From contig JAIOZY010000047.1 in NCBI GenBank assembly GCA_021740385.1, forward strand, positions 1 through 39,287: a stretch of DNA of 39,287 nucleotides, written 5' to 3'. This DNA comes from Prolixibacteraceae bacterium (GTDB lineage: Bacteria; Bacteroidota; Bacteroidia; Bacteroidales; Prolixibacteraceae). The position numbers were made by a program, and so were the translations under genes. Of the stretch, positions 1 to 10,185 are shown piece by piece. The notes below the pieces were generated by a model. The model saw only the letters and a program-made list of their open reading frames with translations, was not told the DNA's origin and did not search any database. How positions within the stretch are numbered: position 1 is the stretch's first letter; each line of letters starts with the position of its first letter.

Positions 1-26
1 TGAGCCAGGATCAAACTCTTCGTTGT
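1..26 (-). rRNA. rrs: 16S ribosomal RNA, 5' end only
   Basis: Read on the minus strand, positions 19 to 1 are the universal 16S 5' primer site (AGAGTTTGATCCTGGCTCA), preceded by ACAACGA as is usual in Bacteroidota. Only the first ~26 nucleotides are in the window; the gene continues off the left edge. The exact mature 5' end cannot be fixed from sequence alone. Confidence 0.93.
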
Positions 27-166
27 AAGTATAAATTTGTTTAATTTCCTTAGCCCTCGATAAAACTCAATAAAATTTGCTTGGTGCTTGTCTTGTCCTT
101 ATTTTTTCAATCTCTCAATGAACTTCCCCTTCACGGGGTTCGCCTTGATTTCTCGCAAAGCGGCTG

Positions 167-199
167 CAAAGATAAATATTTCTTTTCCGCTTTAACAAA
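167..199 (-). promoter_or_regulatory. rRNA operon promoter (Bacteroidota -33/-7 type)
   Basis: On the minus strand a TTTG (-33) at 199-196 is followed after 21 nt by TATCTTTG (-7) at 174-167. This fits the Bacteroidota housekeeping consensus TTTG / TAnnTTTG. Transcription would start near 160, giving a ~135-nt leader before the 16S RNA. The leader contains a small hairpin (CCCC...GGGG near 125-138). The A/T-rich tract upstream (200-300) could act like an UP element, but that is inference. Confidence 0.72.
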
Positions 200-348
200 C
201 TTTTTTAAAACTTTTTTTTACCCCGCTTTCACCAAAAAATACAAGTGCCTTCTAATGAAGTTTTTTAAACCAATTTTTCTGCAAAAAAAGGATAGCTAAG
301 ATACAAAATTATTGCCGTACAAATTGGATTTTCTTAAAAAAAGAACAA

Positions 349-822
349 TCAAATTAAACGCTCCCAAAAAAACATCGGGTGGGCACATTCGGAAAAACCA
401 TTGCGTTTATATAGCGACCGGGCACCCGGATTATCCTGCCTTACTTCGAGGGTTATTTTGCACATATCGTTCTGCTTCGAATAATCAATAATTGCCTTCA
501 TTAATGCATCACCGATTCCTTTACGTCTGAAAACGGGCGATACGGCGAAATCGTGAATATTTAAAAGCTGTTTTGCCTGAAAAGTGGAAAACCCGATAAA
601 GCAATTGGCAAAACCCGCATATTTCCCATTGATTTTTGCCAAAAAGAAAAGGTAGTTCGACTGTACCTTTAATTTTTCAACAATGGTTGAAGCCAATTCT
701 CTACTCAGTTTCCCTTGTCCTCCCATGGGATCCTGCATGTACAAATCAAGTTGATTCAGCATTGCATTAGCGTGTTCTTCATACTGAATATCACCTACAA
801 TAACTTCGATTTTCTCCTTCAT
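349..822 (-). CDS. GNAT-family N-acetyltransferase
   Basis: This 157-residue protein has the length and layout of a single-domain GNAT acetyltransferase, which moves an acetyl group from acetyl-CoA to an amine. The acetyl-CoA binding motif A is clear: a beta strand with 'HDFAVSPVFRRKGIGDALM' at about residues 90-108, containing the R-x-x-G-x-G signature. It is followed by a helix and the 'LYKRNGF' motif B near the C terminus, typical of RimI-like enzymes. No signal peptide is present, so it is cytoplasmic. The start is an ATG at 822-820. It is divergent from the GHL10 gene, with about 90 bp between the two starts. The substrate cannot be predicted. The gene lies between the rRNA promoter and the hydrolase and has no obvious functional link to either. 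Confidence 0.88.
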   Translation of the reverse strand: MKEKIEVIVGDIQYEEHANAMLNQLDLYMQDPMGGQGKLSRELASTIVEKLKVQSNYLFFLAKINGKYAGFANCFIGFSTFQAKQLLNIHDFAVSPVFRRKGIGDALMKAIIDYSKQNDMCKITLEVRQDNPGARSLYKRNGFSECAHPMFFWERLI

Positions 823-911
823 AATCCTAAAAAAATAAGTTATTGTACAAGTATAAGTTTTCCTTTAGTAAAAAGCAATCGCAGGATTTTTCTAATTTTA
901 ACGCTGAAAAG

Positions 912-2465
912 ATGAAAACATTTCTGCAAAATATTGGAATAAGTTGTATTACCCTGTTTTTATGTTCCTGTTTATTAACGGCAAACGGGCAAGAACCGCC
1001 AAAGCGCGAATTCAGGGGCATTTGGATTGCCACAGTGAATAACCTCGACTGGCCTTCGAAACCGGGAATAAATGTTGAAGCGATGAAAAAGGAACTCATC
1101 GACATGCTTGATGTTCTGGATGAATTGAATTTTAACGCTGCAATTTTTCAAATACGCCCGGCAGCCGATGCATTTTACAATTCGGTACATGAGCCCTGGT
1201 CGAAATGGCTGACAGGCATTCAGGGTAACCCTCCGCCTGAAAACTGGGATCCACTGAAATTCATTATTGAAGAATGTCACAACAGGGCCATAGAACTCCA
1301 TGCCTGGATGAACCCGTTCAGGTTAAGCATGGATACAATTTCCCTTCTTTCGCCTCAAAACATTGCAAACAGGCAACCCGAATGGGTGCTTACCTATGGG
1401 AATAAACGATACCTTGATCCGGGCTTGCCCGAGGTACGGAATTACCTCAACAAGGTAGTAGAAGAAGTGGTCAAAAACTATAATATTGACGCCATTCATT
1501 TCGACGACTATTTTTACCCCTACTCCATTGCCGGGAAAAATTTCCCCGACACCCTCTCTTTCCGGCTATACAGAAGGAACCATGCGTTAAATGATATCGA
1601 ACACTGGCGAAGGGAAAATGTCGATTTGATTATTGAAATGCTGAGTAAAAACATCAAGCAGATAAAGCCCCGGATAAAATTCGGCATCAGCCCGTTTGGG
1701 GTTTGGAAAAACTACGATGAAAATGACGAAATTGCCGGTTCGGTTACCAGTGCCGGGAACACCAACTACGACAACCTCTATGCCGATGTGCTCAAATGGC
1801 AGCGCCTGGGCTGGATCGATTACATGATCCCGCAACTATACTGGGAAATCGGGCACCCGGCAGTTGATTACATCACGCTCTGCAACTGGTGGAACGAACG
1901 GGCTTTTGGCCGGCATGTATACATTGGGCACGCACTTTACAAACTCAACGAAGGTATTTCTTCAGCCTGGGCCAATAAGCAGGAACTACCCGAACAGGTT
2001 TCGATTTCACGCAGAATGAAAAAAGTAAAAGGGAATGCTTTTTTCAGAATAAGTTACTTGATGAACAACCCGCTTGAAATCCAGGAGAATTTCAGCAACA
2101 AACTATACACCTGGAAAGCATCGCTGCCCCAAATGGCATGGATTGACAGCAAACCACCTTCAGCAGCTTTTAAGGTAAGGCCACGTGGTTTTTTTAAAAT
2201 TAACAAGCTCTTTATAAAATACAGGCATAATACAGAACCGGATAACGACCTGCTGGGTTACCAGGTTTATTTTTCCCCAACGAGGGATTCGGTCAACATT
2301 GAAACGAACGAAAACCTGTTGTGCTTCTCGCGAAATCACCTCATCGAAATAAGAAAATACAACTTCCCGTTAAAAGGCCGTATCTTTTTATGGGTAACAG
2401 CCATCGACAAACACTATAACGAAGGGGAACCAGTTAAAGGACCAAGCATTTACATTCCAAAATGA
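912..2465 (+). CDS. GHL10-family (DUF187/YngK-like) glycoside hydrolase-like lipoprotein
   Basis: The frame is open from a TTG at 843, but the ATG at 912 is preferred because it starts a clear lipoprotein signal: '[11 protein letters not shown]', a hydrophobic run and 'LFLCSC' as lipobox. The 517-residue product has the GHL10 hallmarks: '[20 protein letters not shown]' at the start of the mature protein, 'HFDDYFYPY' on a TIM-barrel strand, 'GISPFGVW', and '[14 protein letters not shown]'. A ~100-residue tail follows and could be a beta-sandwich. Members of this family are thought to act on cell-envelope glycans (peptidoglycan or related polymers), but the substrate is unproven. The stop overlaps the start of the next gene (ATGA), so the two are probably translated together. 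Confidence 0.87.
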   Translation: MKTFLQNIGISCITLFLCSCLLTANGQEPPKREFRGIWIATVNNLDWPSKPGINVEAMKKELIDMLDVLDELNFNAAIFQIRPAADAFYNSVHEPWSKWLTGIQGNPPPENWDPLKFIIEECHNRAIELHAWMNPFRLSMDTISLLSPQNIANRQPEWVLTYGNKRYLDPGLPEVRNYLNKVVEEVVKNYNIDAIHFDDYFYPYSIAGKNFPDTLSFRLYRRNHALNDIEHWRRENVDLIIEMLSKNIKQIKPRIKFGISPFGVWKNYDENDEIAGSVTSAGNTNYDNLYADVLKWQRLGWIDYMIPQLYWEIGHPAVDYITLCNWWNERAFGRHVYIGHALYKLNEGISSAWANKQELPEQVSISRRMKKVKGNAFFRISYLMNNPLEIQENFSNKLYTWKASLPQMAWIDSKPPSAAFKVRPRGFFKINKLFIKYRHNTEPDNDLLGYQVYFSPTRDSVNIETNENLLCFSRNHLIEIRKYNFPLKGRIFLWVTAIDKHYNEGEPVKGPSIYIPK

Positions 2466-3817
2466 AAACAGTAGCGTTATACCAAATATTTAAAAGCGAA
2501 ATAATTCAGGGAAGCATTAGAACCAACCAACCCGAATCGACCGGCATGCTTCGTGAAATTGCCGAAAAGTTAACCGCTCCTTTTTTTCTGTTAAAAATAA
2601 AACCCGGAAAAATAACATTTAACAAAAACGATATTTATAAATGGACGGAGTTTGCATTGGTTAACAAAACTGCATTATGTTATACCAATTACAAGGAAAA
2701 AAAAGGGGCTGATATTAAAGCAGTACCGACAATTCAATATTACGAAGGCAGTATCCGCGATGATTTCAACTTTGGCCCGATGGTTTTAATCAAAAGCAGT
2801 TTATTAAATCATTACATTGAAAACACCCCCGATGAATACCACTTTGCCGGATGGTACGATTTCAGGTTGTTTCTTGCGAGGGAAGGAACAATTATGCAAT
2901 ACCCAGAATTTACGTATCATTACGATGAAGCCGATTTGCACATTTCGGGCGAAAAGCACTTCGATTATGTTGACCCGCGGAACCGGGATCGGCAAATTGA
3001 AATGGAAAAAGCTGCCACCAGCCACCTTGAAAAAACCGGTGCAAAAGTGTACCCGCCTTTTAAAACGGTCGATTTTTCAAAGACAGATTTTAAAACCGAA
3101 GCCAGTGTGATCATCCCGGTGCTTAACCGCGAAAAAACTATTGCCGATGCCATTGCTTCGGCATTGAAACAAAAAACCACTTTTCCGTTCAATGTTATTG
3201 TGATCAATAACCATTCAACCGACAAAACCGGCGAGTTAATTGAAAAAAACGGCGATAATCGTATCATTCACCTCATACCCCAAAAAACAAACCTGGGCAT
3301 TGGCGGTTGTTGGAACGAAGCCATTCAACACCCGGCATGCGGGCGCTTTGCCATCCAGCTCGACAGCGACGACCTTTACGCTGACGAAAGCACCCTTCAG
3401 AAAACCGTTGACAAATTTCATGAAGAAAAATGCGCCATGGTTATTGGCAGTTACCGGTTGGTAAATTTCAACCTTGAAGAAATTCCGCCCGGAATAATCG
3501 ACCACCGGGAATGGACCCCCGAAAACGGCCCGAATAATGCCTTACGCATTAACGGGCTGGGCGCCCCCCGGGCTTTTTATACTCCCATAATCAGAAAAAT
3601 TGGATTCCCAAACGTGAGTTACGGCGAAGATTACGCCGTTGCCCTGGCCCTTAGCCGCACTTACAAAATTGGCCGCATTTATGAGCCTGTTTACCTTTGC
3701 CGCCGCTGGGAGGATAATACTGATATGAACCTTGACATTGAACGGATCAATAAAAACAATGAATACAAAGACCAATTGCGGAAACACGAAATTGAAACCA
3801 GAAAAAACATTATTTGA
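2462..3817 (+). CDS. Glycosyltransferase family 2 protein with extra N-terminal region
   Basis: The 451-residue protein has a C-terminal GT-A domain from about residue 212: '[20 protein letters not shown]' as the nucleotide-sugar binding strand, '[17 protein letters not shown]', and 'QLDSDDLY' as the DxD-type metal-binding motif. A '[11 protein letters not shown]' segment is placed where GT2 enzymes have their acceptor-side ED motif. Residues 1-200 are not a complete second GT domain, but '[12 protein letters not shown]' and '[14 protein letters not shown]' resemble the acceptor-side half of a GT-A fold. No signal peptide or membrane helix is seen, so it should act in the cytoplasm. It is coupled to the upstream GHL10 gene by a 4-bp overlap. 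Donor and acceptor are unknown. Confidence 0.87.
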   Translation: MKTVALYQIFKSEIIQGSIRTNQPESTGMLREIAEKLTAPFFLLKIKPGKITFNKNDIYKWTEFALVNKTALCYTNYKEKKGADIKAVPTIQYYEGSIRDDFNFGPMVLIKSSLLNHYIENTPDEYHFAGWYDFRLFLAREGTIMQYPEFTYHYDEADLHISGEKHFDYVDPRNRDRQIEMEKAATSHLEKTGAKVYPPFKTVDFSKTDFKTEASVIIPVLNREKTIADAIASALKQKTTFPFNVIVINNHSTDKTGELIEKNGDNRIIHLIPQKTNLGIGGCWNEAIQHPACGRFAIQLDSDDLYADESTLQKTVDKFHEEKCAMVIGSYRLVNFNLEEIPPGIIDHREWTPENGPNNALRINGLGAPRAFYTPIIRKIGFPNVSYGEDYAVALALSRTYKIGRIYEPVYLCRRWEDNTDMNLDIERINKNNEYKDQLRKHEIETRKNII

Positions 3818-3854
3818 TCTCATACCAATATTTTTTCTAAATTAGAGGGTTATA

Positions 3855-6800
3855 ATGGGTTTCTTTTTTATGAATGGAAAAAACACAATAGATCGGAAAG
3901 GGGTTATATCAAAATTTAACAGATTTAAATACCTGCTACTTTTTCTCTTTATCGTATTAATTGTCTTTCTGATCGTTGCCGGTTACATGTATTACAAACA
4001 TGAAAAAGAAACCAGCCAAAAAGACAAATACAACGAATTGCGTGCAATTGCACAACTCAAAACCAACCAGTTAAACCAATGGCATAAAGAAAGGCTTTCG
4101 GAGGCTTTATATTTTACAACCAATCAGCCATATATTCGTTATGCCCTGAATATTTTGCATGGCAAACACGATGAAGACTCCATTTTCAGGAAATCATTGT
4201 TACACATCATGTCTGGCAACCGCTACGAAAACATTTTCATGCTGAATGAAGAGGGGAAATTGCTGTTTAGCGTTCTATCCGGTTTCTCTTCGGTCGATAC
4301 AGCCACTATACGTTTTTCTGCAAAAGCATTTCAATCAGGAAAGATTGTTTCCCGTGATTTCTATTATTGCAACACGCATAAAAATGTTCGTTTAGAATTA
4401 ATCGCCCCGGTTTTTGAAAAAGAAAAGGTAGCTGCAACATTGATATTCCTTGTAGACCCCGATGATTTTCTTTACCCGCTGATTACGGAGTGGCCTACCC
4501 CGGGCAATACCGGGGAAACATACATTGTCAGGCAGATGGGTGACAGCATTCAATATCTGAGCCCGCTAAGGTTTTCGCCAGCTCCCCCGCTTCGTTCTTT
4601 CAGTAGCATTTTACAACCAGGATCAATTGGCTCAATTCTGTTGCAGAGGCACGATGGCATAATTGAGTGCAAAGACTATCGAGGTGAAAGTGTGCTGGCG
4701 TCAGTTTTGGAAGTACCAGGCACTTCATGGCATATCATCTCGAAAATCGATAGGAAAGAAGCTTTTTCTGGATTAAACACAACATTAACATTTCTGATAA
4801 TCCTGCTATTCCTGGCCGTATTGCTTTTCATTGTCTTTGCTTTATTATTTTACCATTACAAACAGCGAAACATTTACAGGGAACTTTTAATTGAAAAAGA
4901 ATTACTTTATCAAGCAAGGGAAGAATTTAAGGCCACTTTTTACAGCATGGGCGATGGGGTTATTACGACTACCTGCAAAGGAAATATTTCGCAAATAAAT
5001 CCCATAGCAGAAATTCTTACAGGCTGGATTGAGCATGAAGCAAAAGGGGAATTGCTCGAAAATGTTTTTTGCATTATTGATGAACAATCCCGTGAAAAAG
5101 AGAAAGAAATTGTAAAGAAAATTCTAAAAGGCAGTGAGTATGCCGTAATCTCTCAGCAAAAAACCCTTGTATCGAAAAATGATACCGAAATCCCGGTCAT
5201 TTTCAGCGCAACACCAGTAAAAGATCAAAAAGGGAATATACTGGGCGCTGTAATCGTATTCAGCGACCAAAGAGAACAACGCGAAAAAGAGAAAGCGCTG
5301 ATCGAAAGCGAAAAAAGCTACAAGGAACTGATCGATGGCATGAACGAAACGGTGTGGATCATCGATTTCAACGGCACACTGCTCGATGTTAATCGTACAG
5401 CTACAGAACTACTTGGCTATTCAAAAGAAAAACTTTTAGAAATTGGTTTGTACGGAATAGACGCATCATTGAAAAAAGAAGCGATACAGGGCCTTACTAA
5501 AACAATGCCTGTAGATCAAATCCAGATTTTTGAAACAACACACCGTAAAAAAAGTGGTGAAATTATACCTGTTGAAGTCTATTCAAGCCTGATTAACTAC
5601 CGGGGCCAGAAAGCAATTTTAAGCATTGCACGCGATATTACCGAACGCAAAAAAGCCGAACAACTTATCAGCGAAGAACGCATCAGGCTGCGCACCCTGA
5701 TTGACAACCTGCCCGATGCCATTTACGTTAAAGACAACAAAGGGCGCAAACTGGCCGCCAATGCTGCCGATTTGAAAATGATGGGCTGCAGTTCGGAAAA
5801 GGAAATCATCGGGAAAAACGACATCGAGATTTACGGCATGGAAATTGGCACCAACGGGTACGACGAAGACATGCAGGTAATAAAAATGGGCGTACCCATG
5901 CTGAATAAAGAAGATTCGTATGTTACCGAAAACGGGGAAAAACACTGGCGCACCATTTCAAAAATACCCCTGTTCGATGAAAAGGGCGAAATTACCGGGT
6001 TAGTCGGGTTTGGCCGCGACATTACCCGCCAGAAACACGATGAAAACGTGCAACAAATCCTGTATCAGATTGTCCGGGCTTCAATGGAATCAAAAAGCCT
6101 TGAAGAATTGCTTGTTACCGTTCGCGGGGAATTAAGCAAAGTGCTCGACACAACAAACTTTTATGTAGCCCGTTACAATCTCCAAGCCGATACCCTTCAA
6201 AAAATCATTTTCATCAACGAAAAATTCGACATTGATGAATGGGAAACAAAAAACACATTATCGGGACAGGTCATCAAGACACAAAAAACATTATTGCTTT
6301 ACGAAGATGACCTTAAAGAACATGCAGTCCGTTTCAAAAAACAAAAAAGCTTTGCTACATCAAAATGCTGGCTGGGCGTACCACTAATTGATGGAGAAAA
6401 AATTTTGGGCGTAATTGTTTTACAAAGCTACAACAACCCGAACGCCTACAACAAAGGCAGCGCCCGCTTATTGGAAATGATTGCACACGAGCTGGTCATC
6501 GTTATTCAACGCAAACAGATGATTAACGACCTGATTGCGGCCAAAGAAAAAGCCGAAGAAAGCGACCGGTTAAAATCGGCCTTCCTGGCTAACATCAGCC
6601 ACGAAATACGCACACCCATGAACGGTATCCTTGGCTTTCTCGAGCTGCTGGGAGAACCCGACCTAAAAGAAGAACAAAAAGGGATGTACCTCGATATTAT
6701 GGAACAAAGCGGACAGCGGCTGCTCGAAACCATTAACGGTATTGTTGAAATATCGAAAATTGAATCGATGCAAATTGACCTCCACTTCAGTGAAGTTGAT

Positions 6801-7256
6801 ATCCCGATAACGATGACATTTCATCGTGATTTCTTTTCACAAAAAGCAGCCAAAAAAGGTCTGAAACTGAAACTTAATGAAGAACAGCACCATGCCCAAA
6901 CACACATTTACACCGACAAAAGCAAGCTTAACGGCATATTAACAAACCTGCTGAACAATGCCATCAAATACACTTCGGAAGGTGAAATTGAATTTGGATT
7001 TAACCCTGAAAACGATTCAATCGTATTTTATGTGAAAGACACCGGGCAGGGCATTGCCAAAGACCAGATCGATACCATGTTTGAACGCTTTACACAGGCA
7101 AATACCGGTTACACACGCACCCAGGAAGGCTCGGGGCTGGGGCTGGCCATTGTTAAAGCCTACGTTGAAGCACTCGGCGGAAAGGTATGGGTTGAATCGG
7201 TAGTTGGAAAAGGCAGCACGTTTTATTTCTCGATACCCCAAAAGGTCAAATCGTAA
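3855..7256 (+). CDS. Membrane sensor histidine kinase with three PAS domains and a GAF domain
   Basis: The predicted protein has 1133 residues. TM1 is at ~25-47 and an extracytoplasmic sensor region lies at ~50-305, with TM2 at ~310-337. Three PAS domains follow at ~360-475, 485-595 and 605-725; the second and third end in 'ARDITERKKAE' and 'GRDITRQKHDE'. A GAF domain (~735-880) comes before HisKA, whose phospho-accepting His916 lies in 'NISHEIRTPMNGILGFLELL'. The HATPase shows an N box 'NLLNNAIKYT', G1 'DTGQGIA' and G2 'GSGLGLAIVKAY'. No receiver domain is fused and no response regulator is adjacent, so the partner is unknown. An ATG at 3870 is an equally good start. A weak -7-like box (TAAATTAG, ~3839) lies just upstream. 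Confidence 0.92.
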   Translation: MGFFFMNGKNTIDRKGVISKFNRFKYLLLFLFIVLIVFLIVAGYMYYKHEKETSQKDKYNELRAIAQLKTNQLNQWHKERLSEALYFTTNQPYIRYALNILHGKHDEDSIFRKSLLHIMSGNRYENIFMLNEEGKLLFSVLSGFSSVDTATIRFSAKAFQSGKIVSRDFYYCNTHKNVRLELIAPVFEKEKVAATLIFLVDPDDFLYPLITEWPTPGNTGETYIVRQMGDSIQYLSPLRFSPAPPLRSFSSILQPGSIGSILLQRHDGIIECKDYRGESVLASVLEVPGTSWHIISKIDRKEAFSGLNTTLTFLIILLFLAVLLFIVFALLFYHYKQRNIYRELLIEKELLYQAREEFKATFYSMGDGVITTTCKGNISQINPIAEILTGWIEHEAKGELLENVFCIIDEQSREKEKEIVKKILKGSEYAVISQQKTLVSKNDTEIPVIFSATPVKDQKGNILGAVIVFSDQREQREKEKALIESEKSYKELIDGMNETVWIIDFNGTLLDVNRTATELLGYSKEKLLEIGLYGIDASLKKEAIQGLTKTMPVDQIQIFETTHRKKSGEIIPVEVYSSLINYRGQKAILSIARDITERKKAEQLISEERIRLRTLIDNLPDAIYVKDNKGRKLAANAADLKMMGCSSEKEIIGKNDIEIYGMEIGTNGYDEDMQVIKMGVPMLNKEDSYVTENGEKHWRTISKIPLFDEKGEITGLVGFGRDITRQKHDENVQQILYQIVRASMESKSLEELLVTVRGELSKVLDTTNFYVARYNLQADTLQKIIFINEKFDIDEWETKNTLSGQVIKTQKTLLLYEDDLKEHAVRFKKQKSFATSKCWLGVPLIDGEKILGVIVLQSYNNPNAYNKGSARLLEMIAHELVIVIQRKQMINDLIAAKEKAEESDRLKSAFLANISHEIRTPMNGILGFLELLGEPDLKEEQKGMYLDIMEQSGQRLLETINGIVEISKIESMQIDLHFSEVDIPITMTFHRDFFSQKAAKKGLKLKLNEEQHHAQTHIYTDKSKLNGILTNLLNNAIKYTSEGEIEFGFNPENDSIVFYVKDTGQGIAKDQIDTMFERFTQANTGYTRTQEGSGLGLAIVKAYVEALGGKVWVESVVGKGSTFYFSIPQKVKS

Positions 7257-7277
7257 TTTTTCCGAACCCGGTTAAAA

Positions 7278-9035
7278 TCACAAGCGTATTAGCAATTGAT
7301 AAAGATCTTTGTCAGACGACAATCCCATCTTCCGGCGCAAACGCTGTTTCGATTTCCGTACCGATTCGGGCTGAACATTTAAAATATCGGCAATTTCTTT
7401 CTGACTAAGGTTCAACTTTATATATGCGCACAATTTAAGTTCATTCGGCGAAAGAAAAGGGTACTTCGCCTGCAAAATCTCGAAAAAACGGGGATGTACT
7501 TTCCTGAAATGAAGAAATTGCTGTTCATTTTCATCCCTGGCAAACGATGCATTTATGGTTCCCATTACTTCATTAACAACCGCCTTATTCTTTTTATTAT
7601 CGAGTTTTAACAACCCAATCTGACTGGAAACTTTTTTAAGCAGTTTATCCGATTTTGCCTTTTGGATCATCGTCGATAACATTTCACGCTCTTTGGCATC
7701 AATGGCTTCTTTTGTCTTCTCTTCAACCATATTCTGAAGGTTTAGGTTTTGTGTCTCCAGTTCTTTTGTAAGTTCCATGTTCTGCCTGTAAGTGGCTGAA
7801 AAATCGACGCCCAGCGCATACGATTCAAACAGGATAAAAAACACCAAACCGTATTGCAACACGTAGCCCGAATAGTATAGCCGGTTGTATATTAAAGCCT
7901 CTGCAACAACAAACAAAATGAATAAAACCAAACCGGTGGCAATTAAAAACTTTTCGCTATTACGTTTGAAAAAACCTTTCATCAATAAAATGAATAAATA
8001 TGCCAGCATTGCCAGCATTACATACTGAAGCAATTGGTTTCCAACCGACACATAATAATAGGGGGCTGCAAAAACAAACAGGCAAACCAACACAACCCAG
8101 CCGGCATAAATATTTGCCAGTTTTTTTGAAACCATTTTTGGGAAAAATGCACGGGAAAACTGCAACAGCATTAACGAAGAAACCCATGCCAAAGCAATGG
8201 TTGTTTTCAGGTACAAGTAAATTTGTTGCTGAAAAAAATGATCGAAAAGTTTTATGTTGCTAATAAGCCCCAGGCGTAAAAAAAGAAATAAAACCAATAA
8301 CGCGAAAAAGAGAAATGATTTTTTCCGGGGATTAAACAAATAAAAACCAAGATTATAAAGAAAAGTAAGCAAAAGCAAACCCAGCACAAAAGCATCAATA
8401 ACCACGCGTTTATTGTCGGTCGATTTTATTTCATCAAAAGTCCCGATTAAAAAAGGCTGCCTGAAACCACCGTATTTTTCATTATAATTTGCTGTTTGAA
8501 AAATCAGCTCGTTTGTCCCGGGTAGCGGTGTAAAACCTGCAATTGCATTAATCTTTACGGGTACTGTTTCGGCTTTGCTTTTACCGGGTTTTCCGGCTTC
8601 GGATATCAACTTGCCGTTCATCCACATTTTGTATGCGTTGCAATAATCGCTAACCCGTATGGCCATGGGGCATATCGTGTCGAAACAGAGCGTTGCACGA
8701 TAAGTGGCACAGCCCCTGCCCGGCAGTTTTTTGCCGTTAACCGTTTTACCGTTCCAGGTTTTGGGAAAATCAATTTCGGTTTTAGTATGCTGAATATTTT
8801 TTTTAGAAAAATCATCGGGTGTAAGCAGTTGGTCCCAGTAAAACTCCATTTCACCGCTCAGCTTCAAAACAAAGCCTTCGGGATTTTCACCGGCATAAAC
8901 CAGGAATCCACCCTTTTCTTTATCATGCCGGGTGGTTTTCAATTCTCCGAAAAAGGAAAAGATGAGTGCAGGTACGATGGCCAGCCCTGCTGCAAAGAAA
9001 AATGTTAATTTCAATCTTCTACCAATACCCCTCAT
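7278..9035 (-). CDS. 7TMR-DISM membrane protein with C-terminal LuxR-type HTH
   Basis: The frame begins at a TTG (9041), but the ATG at 9035 is the better start, giving 585 residues. An N-terminal signal/anchor is followed by an extracytoplasmic jelly-roll region (~40-195, with 'CATYRATLCFD' and 'YGGFRQPFLIG'), as in the 7TMR-DISM extracellular domain. About seven hydrophobic helices span ~200-410, and a coiled coil follows (~415-485: 'KELETQNLNLQNMVEEKTKE'). The C-terminal helix-turn-helix is at ~525-585: 'LSPNELKLCAYIKLNLSQKE' and 'SVRKSKQRLRRKMGL'. The layout is that of a membrane-embedded one-component regulator that senses an outside ligand and binds DNA directly. It is divergent from the A1 beta-helix gene across a 122-bp spacer, so A1 is a plausible target (inference). 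Confidence 0.88.
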   Translation of the reverse strand: MRGIGRRLKLTFFFAAGLAIVPALIFSFFGELKTTRHDKEKGGFLVYAGENPEGFVLKLSGEMEFYWDQLLTPDDFSKKNIQHTKTEIDFPKTWNGKTVNGKKLPGRGCATYRATLCFDTICPMAIRVSDYCNAYKMWMNGKLISEAGKPGKSKAETVPVKINAIAGFTPLPGTNELIFQTANYNEKYGGFRQPFLIGTFDEIKSTDNKRVVIDAFVLGLLLLTFLYNLGFYLFNPRKKSFLFFALLVLFLFLRLGLISNIKLFDHFFQQQIYLYLKTTIALAWVSSLMLLQFSRAFFPKMVSKKLANIYAGWVVLVCLFVFAAPYYYVSVGNQLLQYVMLAMLAYLFILLMKGFFKRNSEKFLIATGLVLFILFVVAEALIYNRLYYSGYVLQYGLVFFILFESYALGVDFSATYRQNMELTKELETQNLNLQNMVEEKTKEAIDAKEREMLSTMIQKAKSDKLLKKVSSQIGLLKLDNKKNKAVVNEVMGTINASFARDENEQQFLHFRKVHPRFFEILQAKYPFLSPNELKLCAYIKLNLSQKEIADILNVQPESVRKSKQRLRRKMGLSSDKDLYQLLIRL

Positions 9036-9157
9036 TTGCAAAAATCAATCTATTAGCAACTTAATACAATGTCCCGCTTTTGTCCCGGCGATATTTCCAA
9101 AAATAGAAAAATTAATGCAACATTTGAGGTTGTCACTAATTAAACCTGACAGATATT

Positions 9158-10174
9158 ATGAAAAAGATTTTCCGACAAACCCCAATCAAAATTTTCATCG
9201 TTTTTTTTCTCATCGTTACGGGATTCCATGTACAGACGGTTTCTGCGCAAAACAAAATTTTTGTCGATTTATCTGCAACAGGCAATAACGACGGATCCGA
9301 CTGGACAAATGCATTTACCTCTTTACAATCGGCGCTGGATGCAGCTGTGAGCAACGACCAGATATGGGTGGCCTCCGGAACATACTTTCCTTCTGCTGAA
9401 ATAGATGGTACCGGAGACCGTTTTAAAGCATTCCATTTAAAAAATGGCGTAGCCATATACGGTGGTTTTGCCGGAAATGAAGATCCGGCAAGTTTCAACC
9501 TCGATAATCGTGATTTTACCACAAACGAATCAATTCTAAGCGGCGACTTAAACCAGGACGATAATTTTGATGCAGCTAACGGCGGGTACCAGGGAACAAC
9601 AGGTGATGACAATTGTTACCACGTTATCAATCACCCCGATCCGGGTGCAGGGAGCCTTTCAGCCGACAACACGGCCATACTTGATGGATTTACAATTTCA
9701 GGTGGAAATGCTAATGGCGATGAATACGCTGATAAAGAAGGAGGAGGAATGGCTTCGCACAGGGGCAATCCAACTTTGCGAAATTTGATTTTTAAAAATA
9801 ATTCAGCATATCGATACGGAGGAGGCTTGCGCTGTTATGTAAGCAGTTCATCGGTTACCAATGTAAAATTCATTGAAAATGTGGTCACCACTTATGATGG
9901 TGCTGGATTATTTAATACCTATTGTAACGGCATGGTTTTAACCGATCTTGAATTTATTTCAAATACTGCTGAACGCAGTGGGGCGGGAATGGGTTGCTAT
10001 TATTCTTCACCAACAATTAATAGTGCCCGGTTCTTTTCCAATACTGCAACTTATGGGGGCGGGGGGTTATATTGCAATAACTCCAGTCCTACAGTTAATA
10101 ATGCGTTGTTTATAATAATCAATGTGATGAGTTCGGTGGCGCAATACAATGTTATTCATCAAATCCACAAATAA
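9158..10174 (+). CDS. Beta-helix surface protein A1, N-terminal fragment (frameshifted)
   Basis: This is the first part of a T9SS-type beta-helix protein, paralogous to A2 and A3. A signal peptide ('FLIVTGFHVQTVSAQ') precedes the module start 'IFVDLSATGNNDGSDWTNAF' and 'IWVASGTYFPS'. The right-handed beta-helix repeats follow, with recurring 'SSPTxNNAxF' and 'YGGGGLY' turns. After 'SSPTVNNALF' the homology jumps to another frame: one T appears to be missing in the T run at 10109-10111, and the frame then runs into a stop at 10172. Restoring one base joins it to the next ORF and gives a continuous ~996-residue protein like A2. As it stands this fragment lacks the C-terminal sorting domain. It is either a true pseudogene or an assembly error. 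Confidence 0.85.
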   Translation: MKKIFRQTPIKIFIVFFLIVTGFHVQTVSAQNKIFVDLSATGNNDGSDWTNAFTSLQSALDAAVSNDQIWVASGTYFPSAEIDGTGDRFKAFHLKNGVAIYGGFAGNEDPASFNLDNRDFTTNESILSGDLNQDDNFDAANGGYQGTTGDDNCYHVINHPDPGAGSLSADNTAILDGFTISGGNANGDEYADKEGGGMASHRGNPTLRNLIFKNNSAYRYGGGLRCYVSSSSVTNVKFIENVVTTYDGAGLFNTYCNGMVLTDLEFISNTAERSGAGMGCYYSSPTINSARFFSNTATYGGGGLYCNNSSPTVNNALFIIINVMSSVAQYNVIHQIHK

Positions 10175-10185
10175 ACAATGCTACA

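Noticed and set aside
81-299. 72-residue open frame upstream of the rRNA
   Set aside because: It lies in the rRNA leader and promoter region on the opposite strand and has low-complexity Phe/Lys-rich content from A/T-rich DNA.
3855-9035. PAS/GAF kinase and 7TMR-LuxR protein as a kinase-regulator pair
   Set aside because: The 7TMR-LuxR protein has no receiver domain with a phospho-accepting Asp, and the genes converge (separate transcripts), so there is no basis for phosphotransfer between them.
10108-10114. Programmed -1 frameshift site in A1
   Set aside because: There is no canonical X-XXY-YYZ slippery heptamer or obvious downstream pseudoknot, and A2 and A3 are read without a shift. A simple one-base loss is more likely.
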